A DNA stretch of 59,561 nucleotides from positions 1 through 59,561 of the forward strand of contig JAFQOI010000088.1 in assembly GCA_017403285.1 (NCBI GenBank). Direction: 5' to 3'. Below the pieces are notes generated by a model, which did no database searches, had not been told where the DNA came from, and was given only the letters and a program-made list of their open reading frames with translations. Position numbers and translations under genes: made by a program. Shown here one piece after another: positions 1 through 7,374 of this stretch. Every line of letters starts with the position of its first letter. Position 1 is the stretch's first letter. The DNA comes from a bacterium. Lineage in GTDB: Bacteria; Cyanobacteriota; Vampirovibrionia; Gastranaerophilales; Gastranaerophilaceae.

Positions 1-330
1 CAAAGAAACTCTATTTATTCCAATTGAGTACAAATCTTTAAATTTTTTTTCTTCTATAGTTTCAGGATTTGCTTCAATTGTTATTTCAGCATTATTTTCA
101 AAATTAAGTTCGTTGAGTATTTTTTCTATATCTTTTGCTTCGAGTAAAGAGGGTGTACCACCTCCGAAGTATATTGTACTTAGTTGTTCTTTGTTGTATC
201 TATTTTTAATTTCTTTTAATAAAGCATCAATGTATATATCTTTTTTTGATACATTAAATCCTGATACAAATGAACAATAGTGGCATTTTCTTAAGCAAAA
301 AGGGATATGAATATAAGCATGTTTAATCAT
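1..330 (-). CDS. hemW: HemW-like radical SAM protein (N-terminal part, cut by window edge)
   Basis: The frame opens at an ATG at 330 and runs off the left edge, leaving 110 residues. The fragment carries the radical SAM signature C12-x3-C16-x2-C19 within IPFCLRKCHYC, which binds the 4Fe-4S cluster, then GGGTPSLL (about 56-63), an EANPET segment and the GINRVSL strand. This order is typical of HemW, the heme chaperone long annotated as oxygen-independent coproporphyrinogen oxidase. The first cysteine is followed by x3-C-x2-C, as in HemW and HemN. The C-terminal half that would separate HemW from true HemN is outside the window. It is divergent from the rimI-like gene, with about 60 bases between them. 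Confidence 0.85.
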   Translation of the reverse strand, partial: MIKHAYIHIPFCLRKCHYCSFVSGFNVSKKDIYIDALLKEIKNRYNKEQLSTIYFGGGTPSLLEAKDIEKILNELNFENNAEITIEANPETIEEKKFKDLYSIGINRVSL

Positions 331-366
331 AAAATTATTATAACATTTGAAAGTTTTTTGGCTCTT

Positions 367-375
367 TGATAAAAT
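367..375 (+). promoter_or_regulatory. Extended -10 promoter element of rimI-bioY
   Basis: TG at 367-368, one spacer base, then TAAAAT at 370-375, 18 bases before the rimI ATG. No convincing -35 is visible. The same TGnTAnAAT arrangement precedes many other plus-strand genes in the window. Confidence 0.5.
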
Positions 376-392
376 TTTGACGGGATATAAAT

Positions 393-920
393 ATGAAAAA
401 AATTCAAATTAACAGAATGACAAAGGATGATGTAGATGGAGTTTTTGCCATTGAAACAATAGTAAATCCTCATCATCATTGGTCAAAAGAATCTTTTTAT
501 AATGAAATAGCAAATAAACTTGCTTATTATTATTGTGCAAAAGATGAGGATGGGAAAATTCTTGCTTATATTGGAACTTGGCATATTTTGGAGGAAAGTC
601 ATATTACTATCCTCGCCGTTCATCCAGATTATAGGGGTTTACAATTGGCACAATTGCTAATTATTAAAGCAATTCAAGATTGTTATAAAGAGATGATTAA
701 ATATATAACTCTTGAAGTTAGAGAAAGTAATGTTGCAGCAATATCTTTATATGAAAAATTCTTATTTTCTAATGTTGGGATGAGAAAAAAATACTACCAA
801 GATAATGGTGAAAATGCGCTTATTATGTTTACCCAAAATATTTGGTATGATACATTTAAAAATAATTTTGAAAAAGTAAAAGCTTCTATAGATAAGGTGG
901 AATATTCGTATGATGAATAA
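393..920 (+). CDS. rimI: GNAT N-acetyltransferase, RimI-like
   Basis: This 175-residue protein has a GNAT fold that would transfer acetyl from acetyl-CoA to an amine. The best family match is RimI, which acetylates protein N-termini (ribosomal S18 in E. coli). Visible landmarks are the beta4 strand HITILAVHPDYRG (about 69-81), followed by the acetyl-CoA loop in the variant form RGLQLAQLL (usual pattern Q/R-x-x-G-x-G/A). Next come LEVRESNVAAISLYEKFLF, the RimI-type segment with E, N and Y, and GMRKKYYQDNGENALIM. The last 25 residues extend past the usual RimI end. The gene overlaps the BioY-like gene by 11 bases, so the two are probably co-translated. The substrate is not shown by the sequence. 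Confidence 0.8.
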   Translation: MKKIQINRMTKDDVDGVFAIETIVNPHHHWSKESFYNEIANKLAYYYCAKDEDGKILAYIGTWHILEESHITILAVHPDYRGLQLAQLLIIKAIQDCYKEMIKYITLEVRESNVAAISLYEKFLFSNVGMRKKYYQDNGENALIMFTQNIWYDTFKNNFEKVKASIDKVEYSYDE

Positions 921-1551
921 AAGAGTTAAAGCTCAAATAACAAAGTTCCACAAAGAAAATTACAGAATAAAGTTTTGTTTGGGTACAATTGCATTAATTT
1001 GCGTGTGCGTTGCGCTGATTGTGATGGCTACTTTTACTCAAATAAAAATAAATTTTAATATACCAGAAAATACGCTTGGTACATATATGAAGTTTGAATA
1101 TATTCCGCAAATTCCAGTGATTATTTTTACTGCGGCATTGCTTGGTGAAAGTTGGGGTCTAATGTCTGTGATTATCTATATAATTATGGGATTAACACCA
1201 TTTTATCCTATTTTTGCACTAGGTGGTGGAATGTCATATGTTTTTCAATATAATTTTGGGTATATTTTTGCTTATATATTTGCTGTTTTACTTGTTGCTA
1301 AACTATTAAAAGGTAAACCATCTGTTAGAAGTATGATAAAAGCAGTCTTGGGTGGTGTTTTAATAATACATGTGATTGGTATCGTTTATATGATGCTTAT
1401 TTCATTATTAAGACACGATTCTATGGATTTTGTAAAAAATTGGATATACTACCAATCTGCTTCAAAGATTATATACGACATAGTTTTTTCTTTTATCGCT
1501 CTTGTTATTGCAAGAGGAATAAGAAGAGTTTTATGGCTATTAATGGGCTAA
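910..1551 (+). CDS. bioY: BioY-like biotin transporter substrate-binding membrane protein
   Basis: A 213-residue membrane protein with about six hydrophobic segments. The central part (ALLGESWGLMSVIIYIIMG, then ALGGGMSYVFQYNFGYIFAYI) follows the BioY pattern of a glycine-rich loop and a G-x-x-x-G-Y-x-x-A/G helix. BioY is the S component of energy-coupling-factor transporters and binds biotin. No EcfT or EcfA genes are adjacent, so it may share an energising module encoded elsewhere or act alone. An AAGGTGG ribosome-binding site lies 9 bases before ATG 910; ATG 913 is also possible. The reading frame begins inside the end of rimI. A bioD gene occurs 14 kb away. The substrate is inferred from family only. 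Confidence 0.75.
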   Translation: MMNKRVKAQITKFHKENYRIKFCLGTIALICVCVALIVMATFTQIKINFNIPENTLGTYMKFEYIPQIPVIIFTAALLGESWGLMSVIIYIIMGLTPFYPIFALGGGMSYVFQYNFGYIFAYIFAVLLVAKLLKGKPSVRSMIKAVLGGVLIIHVIGIVYMMLISLLRHDSMDFVKNWIYYQSASKIIYDIVFSFIALVIARGIRRVLWLLMG

Positions 1552-1552
1552 G

Positions 1553-1819
1553 TTATAGTCCCATTGGTATCAAAATTCTGTAAAAACAATTTTCTGCTAT
1601 TTGCAACAATATAAAGGCTGCTATAGGAGATATATCAAGCACTCCGCCGATAGGTGGAATTATTGCACGAAAAGGTGCTAAAATTGCATCATTTATCTTT
1701 AAAACAGTCTTTATGGGGTCTTTTTTTTCGTCAAATAATGGAATCCAACTTGTTAAAATTCCAAATATTAAGATAAAGTATACTATTTTAAATATTATTG
1801 AAATAGCGTAAGAAATCAT
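1553..1819 (-). CDS. yggT: YggT/Ycf19 family membrane protein
   Basis: This 88-residue protein has two hydrophobic segments (about 5-25 and 60-84) separated by a short loop. The loop contains LTSWIPLFDEKKDP and LAPFRAIIPPIGGVLDISPIAAFILLQ. The pattern W-x-P then P-F-R-x-x-I-P-P-x-G-x-x-D-x-S-P-x is the YggT/Ycf19 signature, a family shared by bacteria, cyanobacteria and plastids. Its role is poorly defined, with links to envelope or division-site organisation. It lies 11 bases downstream of the MTA phosphorylase gene on the same strand, so the two probably share a transcript. Its stop is one base from the convergent bioY stop. Confidence 0.85.
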   Translation of the reverse strand: MISYAISIIFKIVYFILIFGILTSWIPLFDEKKDPIKTVLKINDAILAPFRAIIPPIGGVLDISPIAAFILLQIAENCFYRILIPMGL

Positions 1820-1830
1820 CGCTGCCTCTT

Positions 1831-2640
1831 TTATGATGTATGAGAAGTGTTATAACAGGTACAATTATTTCTTTCAACTGGAATTTCTTCTATTACTGAG
1901 AGCAATAATTTTTTTAAATTAGCAATGTTGGATTTAAATACCTGAATAACTTCTTGGTGAGTAACAGGAGGTACGTCGCCAACAAGTCCAGCATCATAAT
2001 CAGTGATTAAAGCAATAGTTAATGGGCACATGTCAAGTTCTCTTACCAAATGAACTTCAGGATATTGGCTCATATTGATAACTTCCCAGCCTTGATTTGT
2101 AAAGAATTTAGATTCTGATTTGGTAGAAAATCTTGGACCATTGATAACAACAACTGTACCTGTTTCGTGAACTGTTATTCCCATTTCCTTCGCTTTTTTA
2201 ATTGCAATTTCTCTTAATTCAGGGCAATAAGGGTCTGCTGCGCTAGGATGAACACAATCTGGACCTTCAAAGAATGTATTTTTTCTGCCATCTGTCCAAT
2301 CTACAAATTGGTCACAAATAACAAAATCACCTGGTTTGACGTTTTTTTGTAAACTTCCAGAAGCACAAGGGGAGATAACCCTAGTAACCCCTAGCGATTT
2401 CAATGCCCAAACATTTGCTCTGTAATTAATTGTATGAGGTAAAAATCTATGGTCACGACCATGTCTAGGAATAAATGCAACTGTATGTCCGTGAATTTTA
2501 CCAACAGTGATAGGATCTGATGGTTGTCCATAAGGAGTATCTACTGTTATTTCTTCGTATGGATTTCCTGATTCTTCAAAGAAGCTGTAAAATCCGCTAC
2601 CACCAATAATTCCTATTTCTGCACGTAAATTTTCACTCAT
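1831..2640 (-). CDS. mtnP: S-methyl-5'-thioadenosine phosphorylase (PNP/MTAP family 2)
   Basis: This 269-residue enzyme cleaves methylthioadenosine with phosphate to adenine and methylthioribose-1-phosphate, recycling the by-product of polyamine synthesis. Landmarks are IGIIGGSGFY near the N-terminus, the phosphate-binding RHGRDHRFLPH (about 59-69), NYRANVWALKSLGV, and the purine-site region GPRFSTKSES followed by VINMSQYPEVHLVREL. Length matches the family. Some homologues act on inosine or guanosine instead, and the sequence does not exclude this. AGGAGAAAATT before the ATG is a good ribosome-binding site. It is the first gene of a two-gene unit with yggT. Confidence 0.9.
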   Translation of the reverse strand: MSENLRAEIGIIGGSGFYSFFEESGNPYEEITVDTPYGQPSDPITVGKIHGHTVAFIPRHGRDHRFLPHTINYRANVWALKSLGVTRVISPCASGSLQKNVKPGDFVICDQFVDWTDGRKNTFFEGPDCVHPSAADPYCPELREIAIKKAKEMGITVHETGTVVVINGPRFSTKSESKFFTNQGWEVINMSQYPEVHLVRELDMCPLTIALITDYDAGLVGDVPPVTHQEVIQVFKSNIANLKKLLLSVIEEIPVERNNCTCYNTSHTS

Positions 2641-2710
2641 AATTTTCTCCTAATTCGAAAGTATAACTATTTTTTACCACAGAAAATGTGTTTGTACAAT
2701 AAACAGCAAA

Positions 2711-2739
2711 AAAAAGAACCGCTTAATGCGGTTCTTTTT
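2711..2739 (-). terminator. Rho-independent terminator of the Gly-rich pilin gene
   Basis: The A-rich arm ending GAACCGC (2711-2722) pairs with GCGGTTC plus T-run (2728-2739) around a TTAAT loop. It starts directly after the pilin stop at 2740. The symmetric A and T runs could also work on the plus strand. Confidence 0.85.
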
Positions 2740-3483
2740 TTATCTTTTTTGAACTACGTCTAACGATGATTCAATAATATCGTTTTCGTATCCGAATGCG
2801 TCATCATCAGGTGTATAAACTTGACCGTTCCACTTAACTCTGATTTTCATACCTAAATCATCATTAGAGGTGATTTCTCCGTCTTTCATACGGACTCTAC
2901 CAAGGCTTCTCTTTTCATTTTCGCCAACACTTCTGTCAACGTAAATATCTTTATATCTTTCGCCGTCATCAGAATTTTGGAAAGCAGAGTCATCTTCTAA
3001 CCCCCAATATCTGATACCATCTGTTGTAATAAAGTTTGGATTGTCATAACTTGATGTTGAACCACCGCAGTTAACTTTACCAGCAATGTTTAAAGAACCA
3101 GCAACAGCTCTACAGAATGAGTTTGATGCGTCGCCACCAGAACCATCTCCACTGCCAGAACCGCCTCCGCTACCGCCAGAACCACCTGAACCGCCAGTGC
3201 CACAGTTGCCACCCCACCAGTTTGCAATGTTTCCGTCGCAAGCTTGTCCAAGTCCTTCGCTCCCCCATATAGAGCCGCTACTTGCACCAAATCCATCTGT
3301 CATATAAGCAGAATTCATTGCATCAGAAACTGCTGTTTGTAAACTGTATAGTGCTTTTTTATAAACAATCTTATCTTTATCAGGACGAGCATTGTTAACT
3401 ACTGGGATTAATATTGCGGCTAAAACACCAATAATCGCAAGAGTTACAAGAGCCTCTGAAAGTGTAAATGCCTTTTTCATCAA
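2740..3483 (-). CDS. Type-IV-pilin-like protein with Gly/Ser-rich insert
   Basis: This 247-residue protein starts MMKKAFTLSEALVTLAIIG, a class III prepilin leader. Cleavage would fall after A5 (variant of the usual G) before F6, with E10 at the +5 position and a hydrophobic helix to about residue 28. It should be processed by a prepilin peptidase and assembled into a pilus or pseudopilus. Residues about 90-120 form a Gly/Ser-rich stretch between cysteines. Downstream, FCRAVAGSLNIAGKVNC and TTDGIRYW recur in the second pilin-like protein at 30132. The C-terminus contains WNGQVYTPDDDAFGYEND. No assembly genes are nearby. Whether it is a major pilin, minor pilin or secretion pseudopilin cannot be decided. 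Confidence 0.85.
   Translation of the reverse strand: MMKKAFTLSEALVTLAIIGVLAAILIPVVNNARPDKDKIVYKKALYSLQTAVSDAMNSAYMTDGFGASSGSIWGSEGLGQACDGNIANWWGGNCGTGGSGGSGGSGGGSGSGDGSGGDASNSFCRAVAGSLNIAGKVNCGGSTSSYDNPNFITTDGIRYWGLEDDSAFQNSDDGERYKDIYVDRSVGENEKRSLGRVRMKDGEITSNDDLGMKIRVKWNGQVYTPDDDAFGYENDIIESSLDVVQKR
3128..3216 (-). repeat. Low-complexity Gly-Ser-Gly coding repeat inside the pilin gene
   Basis: A run of GGT/GGC/TCT-type codons encodes successive GGS units with a few Asp residues, and is far richer in G+C than the surroundings. Open frames on both strands here are by-products of the repeat. Such tracts can vary in length by slippage. Confidence 0.7.
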
Positions 3484-3511
3484 TCTATCTATTTCCTCTT
3501 CTATACCTAAT

Positions 3512-3540
3512 ATTATAGTACCACATTTTTTGCATTTTCA
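3512..3540 (-). promoter_or_regulatory. Probable sigma-70 promoter of the Gly-rich pilin gene
   Basis: On the minus strand TGAAAA (3535-3540) lies 17 bases before a perfect TATAAT (3512-3517), about 28 bases before the start codon. The -35 is weak and the -10 is strong. Confidence 0.5.
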
Positions 3541-3604
3541 TACATTTGACAATATGTTTTTTTATTTAATTGTAAAGTTTTAAACTTAAAAGAAAATACA
3601 TCAC

Positions 3605-3632
3605 TTGATATAAATTTTTTATTGAATATAAT
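3605..3632 (+). promoter_or_regulatory. Sigma-70 promoter of rpmE
   Basis: TTGATA (3605-3610), a 16-base spacer and a perfect TATAAT (3627-3632), 34 bases before the rpmE ATG. It is one of the few plus-strand promoters here with a good -35. Confidence 0.65.
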
Positions 3633-3666
3633 TCAATTATCTATATAAGAAACAGAGGTGAGTTAA

Positions 3667-3873
3667 ATGAAAAAAGAAATACATCCAGAATACAAAAAAA
3701 CAGTTATAAAGTGTGTATGTGGTAATGAAATTGAAACAGGTTCTGTTCTAGATGATATAACAGTTGAAATTTGTAATAACTGCCATCCTTACTACACAGG
3801 TAATCAAAAAATTGTTGATACTGAAGGTCGTATTGAAAAATTCAAAAAACGTTATCAACAAAACAAAAAATAA
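3667..3873 (+). CDS. rpmE: Ribosomal protein bL31
   Basis: This 68-residue protein begins [12 protein letters not shown] and has the L31 pattern I-H-P-x-Y. It contains [10 protein letters not shown] and later C-x-x-C within [12 protein letters not shown], giving the zinc-binding (C+) form. FKKRYQQ near the end matches the family. It sits at the base of the large-subunit central protuberance and bridges to the small subunit. GAGGTGAGTTA before the ATG is a strong ribosome-binding site. A hairpin at 3896-3918 separates it from thyX. Confidence 0.95.
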   Translation: MKKEIHPEYKKTVIKCVCGNEIETGSVLDDITVEICNNCHPYYTGNQKIVDTEGRIEKFKKRYQQNKK

Positions 3874-3895
3874 GTACATATTGTACAATAGTTTT

Positions 3896-3918
3896 ATACC
3901 CACATGCTATGTGGGTAT
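3896..3918 (+). terminator. Hairpin between rpmE and thyX (attenuator or partial terminator)
   Basis: ATACCCACAT and ATGTGGGTAT form a perfect 10-bp stem around a GCT loop. Only a few T residues follow, so termination may be incomplete. It lies 25 bases before the thyX start. Confidence 0.5.
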
Positions 3919-3942
3919 TTACGTATAAAGAGGAGAAAATCT

Positions 3943-4650
3943 ATGCCTGAAGATAAGTACGCAAAAGTAAGGCTTATTGCAAAGCCAGAAAATTTATTGA
4001 AAACAATATACACGGCTTGTCGTACGTGTTATAGTGCAGATTCTCCAATAAACATCTATGATTGTGAGTCTGCTCAAGATGAAGAAAAAATGCTTAAACT
4101 CATAAACAGAGTTGTTTCTTCAGGTCATTATTCAACGATTGAACATGTTCAAGTTAGTTTTGCAATTAGTAATATTTCAAGAGCATGTTCTCACCAATTA
4201 GTTAGACATAGACATGCATCTTTTTCACAAAAATCTCAAAGATATGTTAAAGAAAAAGGTCAGTTTGAATATTTGACTCCTGATTCAATAGAAAAAAATC
4301 AGGAATTAAAAGAAAAATTTGATAATTTTATGTCTAAAATCTCCGAATTTTATCTTGAATTAACTGAAGCAGGAATTCCTGCTGAAGATGCAAGAGCAGT
4401 TCTTCCTAATGCTGCTTCAACATCAATGGTTGTTAGTATGAATTTAAGAGAACTTATTCACCTTGCAAACTTAAGATTATGTACACGTGCTCAAACAGAA
4501 ATAAGAATTCTTGTAAAAAGAATGTGTGAAGAACTCGTAAAAGAAGAAAAATGGTTAAAAGATTATCTTGTTCCGAAGTGTGAAAGAATCGGATATTGTG
4601 ATGAAGATAAATCTTGTGGAAGAAAACCTACTAAGGAACAAATATTATGA
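3943..4650 (+). CDS. thyX: Flavin-dependent thymidylate synthase
   Basis: ThyX makes dTMP from dUMP using methylene-tetrahydrofolate, FAD and NADPH. The family signature RHR-x7-S-R is present in variant spacing as [14 protein letters not shown] from about R88. [29 protein letters not shown] precedes it, and [18 protein letters not shown] contains the conserved substrate-binding Arg residues. The protein is 235 residues when started at ATG 3943, which has AGGAGAAAAT just upstream. An in-frame start at 3904 would fall inside the hairpin and add 13 residues unlike the family, so it was rejected. The last four bases overlap prfA (ATGA), indicating translational coupling. Confidence 0.95.
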   Translation: MPEDKYAKVRLIAKPENLLKTIYTACRTCYSADSPINIYDCESAQDEEKMLKLINRVVSSGHYSTIEHVQVSFAISNISRACSHQLVRHRHASFSQKSQRYVKEKGQFEYLTPDSIEKNQELKEKFDNFMSKISEFYLELTEAGIPAEDARAVLPNAASTSMVVSMNLRELIHLANLRLCTRAQTEIRILVKRMCEELVKEEKWLKDYLVPKCERIGYCDEDKSCGRKPTKEQIL

Positions 4651-5729
4651 AGGACATGCTTGATAAAATCCTGCAAATAGAAAGCAAATATGTTGAATTG
4701 GGTGAGATATTGTCTGATCCAGAAGTTATTCAGGATTATAATCGTTTTAAAACATTGTCAAAACAAAGAAAGGCAATGGAAGAAACCGTAGAAGTTTATC
4801 ATACTTGGAAAGACTGCGAACAAGCAATTGAAGATGCCCATGAAATGATGAAAGGCGAAAACGACGAAACAATGAAAGAGTTTTTGCGTGACGAAATTGC
4901 TTCTAACGAGAAAAAAATGGAAGAATTAGAAGAAAGAATGAAGGTTCTTTTATTGCCTCGTGACCCAATGGATGATAAAGACATTATGCTTGAAATCAGA
5001 GGTTCTGCTGGTGGCGATGAGGCAAATATATTTGCCGGTGATTTAATGAGAATGTATTTAAGATATGCAGATAAACAAGGCTGGCAAACTCAGATTCTTA
5101 GTAGAACAGATTGTGAAGCAGGTGGTGTTTCAGAAGTTATTATTTCTGTAAAAGGTGATAGTATTTACTCTAAATTAAAATATGAATCTGGCGTTCATAG
5201 AGTGCAAAGAGTACCAGAGACAGAATCTCAAGGTAGAGTTCATACGTCAACAGCAACAGTTGCAGTTATGCCAGAAGTTGATGACGTTGAAGTTGAACTA
5301 AACATGAATGATATAGAAATAACAACTGCTCGTTCTGGTGGTGCAGGTGGGCAAAACGTTAATAAGGTTGAAACTGCTGCTAGAGTTTTTCACAAACCAA
5401 CAGGTATAATGATTTTCTGTACAGAAGAACGTTCTCAACTTCAAAATAAAGAAAGAGCTCTTCAAATTTTAAAAGCAAAACTTTATGATTTAGAAGTTCA
5501 AAAACAAATGAAAGAAGTTACTGATTTGAGACGTTCTCAAGTTGGAACAGGTGATCGTTCTGAAAGAATTAGAACATATAATTTCCCTCAAGGCAGATTA
5601 ACTGACCATAGAATAGGTCAAAACCTCAATGTCTGGACGGTTATTGATGGGGATCTTGAAGATTTGATTAATTTGTTAATGGCTCATGACCAAAAAATTA
5701 AACTTGAAAAATTGGCTGAAATTAACTAA
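4647..5729 (+). CDS. prfA: Peptide chain release factor 1
   Basis: This 360-residue factor recognises UAA and UAG stop codons. The codon-recognition tripeptide is P190-E-T192 within [14 protein letters not shown], the P-x-T form of RF1 rather than SPF of RF2. The catalytic GGQ motif (G234-G235-Q236) lies in [15 protein letters not shown], where PrmC would methylate Gln. The C-terminal segment [27 protein letters not shown] is also typical. The start overlaps the thyX stop by four bases, and an alternative ATG lies three codons further. A terminator follows at 5748. Genes in this window end in TAA, TAG and TGA. Confidence 0.97.
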   Translation: MKDMLDKILQIESKYVELGEILSDPEVIQDYNRFKTLSKQRKAMEETVEVYHTWKDCEQAIEDAHEMMKGENDETMKEFLRDEIASNEKKMEELEERMKVLLLPRDPMDDKDIMLEIRGSAGGDEANIFAGDLMRMYLRYADKQGWQTQILSRTDCEAGGVSEVIISVKGDSIYSKLKYESGVHRVQRVPETESQGRVHTSTATVAVMPEVDDVEVELNMNDIEITTARSGGAGGQNVNKVETAARVFHKPTGIMIFCTEERSQLQNKERALQILKAKLYDLEVQKQMKEVTDLRRSQVGTGDRSERIRTYNFPQGRLTDHRIGQNLNVWTVIDGDLEDLINLLMAHDQKIKLEKLAEIN

Positions 5730-5747
5730 TAGTTAATAATTTATAAG

Positions 5748-5776
5748 AAAAAAGGTGAACTTTTGTTCACCTTTTT
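5748..5776 (+). terminator. Rho-independent terminator after prfA
   Basis: AAAAAAGGTGAAC (5748-5760) pairs with GTTCACCTTTTT (5765-5776) around a TTTT loop, ending the rpmE-thyX-prfA group. Confidence 0.85.
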
Positions 5777-5864
5777 ATAATATTTGTAATGTTTTATAAT
5801 ATTTTATTTATCTTCTTTTTATTATGTGTAAAAATAATTCTAAAGAGATTTTGTGGGGAAAGAA

Positions 5865-6845
5865 ATGCAGGAATTTAAACACTATCCTGTGATGTTAAAA
5901 GAGGCAATTGATGCTCTAGATTGTCAGCAAGATAAGTTGTACATAGATGCAACACTTGGTGGTGGAAGTTATAGTGAATTGATTTTACAAAAAATATCCC
6001 CAAATGGTAGGCTTATTTCTTTTGATGTTGACATTGATGCAATAAATCATTCAAAAGAAAGATTAAAAGATTACAAAAACTTAACGATAGTTAATTCTTC
6101 TTATGTGAATATTAAGAAATATTTAGAAGAAAATAAAATAACTGAAATAACAGGAGGCGTTGTTTTTGATTTTGGCGCATCAACTCCACAATTAACTTCT
6201 GAAACAAGGGGTTTCAGTTTTATGAAAGATGCAAAATTAGATATGCGATTCGATCAGTTGTCAGATTTTTCCGCATATGACGTTGTTAATGATTATAAAG
6301 AGGATGACTTGGTTAGGATTTTTAGTGAATACGGAGAAGAACGATTTTCGAAACGAATTGCTAAAAAAATTGTCCTAGAGCGTAAAATAAAAAAAATAGA
6401 AACCACCAAAGAACTTGTTGATATTATATTTGAGGCTACTCCAAGAATAAAATCAAAAATTCATCCGGCAACAAGAGTTTTTCAAGCGATAAGAATTGAA
6501 GTTAATGATGAGCTTAATAATATTAAAAATACACTAAACGAAGTGCTTACATTATTATCAAATGGTGCTATACTATCAGTAGTAACTTTCCACTCATTGG
6601 AGGATAGAATAGCAAAGAATTTCTTCAAACGTTATTCTAAGGAGTGGGTTGAGGAACAGACTATCGGAGACACTGGGGCGCTTGGGAATTGCGCAATGAG
6701 CATGAACGGTATACCTATTTATAATCCGCCATTGCTCGAAATTATCAACAAAAAACCTATAATTCCCACAGAGGAAGAAATAAGGTTAAATCCACCTTCT
6801 AGGTCGGCAAAGTTAAGAATTGCCAGAAGGATAAACAAAAAATAG
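5865..6845 (+). CDS. rsmH: 16S rRNA (cytosine1402-N4)-methyltransferase
   Basis: RsmH (MraW) methylates N4 of C1402 in the ribosomal P site using S-adenosylmethionine. The N-terminus FKHYPVMLKEAIDAL, the SAM loop IDATLGGGSYSELIL, FDVDIDAI, and the family hallmark DFGASTPQLTSETRGFSF followed by KLDMRFD all fit. HPATRVFQAIRIEVNDEL and VVTFHSLEDRIAKNFF complete the pattern, and SRSAKLRIARR ends it. I start it at ATG 5865 (326 residues), with GGGGAAAG just upstream. A GTG at 5853 would add four residues and is possible. It heads a reduced division and cell-wall cluster; mraZ is not present upstream. Confidence 0.95.
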   Translation: MQEFKHYPVMLKEAIDALDCQQDKLYIDATLGGGSYSELILQKISPNGRLISFDVDIDAINHSKERLKDYKNLTIVNSSYVNIKKYLEENKITEITGGVVFDFGASTPQLTSETRGFSFMKDAKLDMRFDQLSDFSAYDVVNDYKEDDLVRIFSEYGEERFSKRIAKKIVLERKIKKIETTKELVDIIFEATPRIKSKIHPATRVFQAIRIEVNDELNNIKNTLNEVLTLLSNGAILSVVTFHSLEDRIAKNFFKRYSKEWVEEQTIGDTGALGNCAMSMNGIPIYNPPLLEIINKKPIIPTEEEIRLNPPSRSAKLRIARRINKK

Positions 6846-6863
6846 CATATCAGGGGAGACATC

Positions 6864-7310
6864 TTGGCTAGAAGTTCAATCAGATACGTTGACAGAACTT
6901 ATATTTATGGACAGCAAGCGGTTGCTGCGCCGGTTTCTAATCCTGTAATTTATGGTAGATTCCCAAAACATATATCTAAAAAATCATCATCAGAAAAAAT
7001 CAATAAACTTTTAAACATGGTGCTTGTATTTTTAGTTTTAGTATCTGCAGTTAGTTATTATTTTGTTTCTGATAGTGAAAAGAAAATGAATAGTTTAGGA
7101 AGAGAAATTGTTGCTCTTTCTAATGAAAACATTGAACTTCAAAATAAGCTTGATAATCTTCATTCTTTTAATAAATTAGACATTGTAATTCATAATAAGA
7201 CCATGCTTGATAAAGCAAAAAAAGTTATTAGAATACCTGCTGTTAACGTTGCAGTTGTTCCAAAAGATGCAGAGAAAAACGTTAATTATATGTGGTCTGT
7301 TGGATATTAA
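6864..7310 (+). CDS. ftsL: FtsL-like cell-division membrane protein
   Basis: This 148-residue protein has a charged cytoplasmic segment of about 50 residues, one membrane helix (about LLNMVLVFLVLVSAVSYYFV), then a coiled coil rich in E, N and L (EKKMNSLGREIVALSNENIELQNKLDNL). This is the bitopic FtsL/DivIC layout. Its place between rsmH and ftsI is where ftsL normally lies, so it probably recruits the septal synthase. Similarity itself is weak, as usual for FtsL. Translation appears to start at TTG 6864, 7 bases after GGGGAG. A terminal segment with several valines (IPAVNVAVVPKDAEK) is unassigned. Confidence 0.75.
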   Translation: MARSSIRYVDRTYIYGQQAVAAPVSNPVIYGRFPKHISKKSSSEKINKLLNMVLVFLVLVSAVSYYFVSDSEKKMNSLGREIVALSNENIELQNKLDNLHSFNKLDIVIHNKTMLDKAKKVIRIPAVNVAVVPKDAEKNVNYMWSVGY

Positions 7311-7331
7311 TTTTGGTTAAGTCTTTTACTA

Positions 7332-7340
7332 TGGTGTAAT
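7332..7340 (+). promoter_or_regulatory. Extended -10 element before ftsI
   Basis: TG (7332-7333), one base, then TGTAAT (7335-7340), 34 bases before the ftsI ATG. It suggests an internal promoter in the cluster; no clear -35. Confidence 0.4.
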
Positions 7341-7374
7341 ATTGTGATACTCTGTAATAGAGGGAATTTGGTGT

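Noticed and set aside
3128-3216. Artificial linker or vector contamination suggested by GGS repeats
   Set aside because: The tract lies within a continuous pilin frame flanked by native sequence, and codon variety among the Gly codons is natural.
3086-3307. Proline-rich ORF on the plus strand across the Gly-Ser tract
   Set aside because: It is the reverse complement of the glycine-rich codons in the pilin gene and has no ribosome-binding site.
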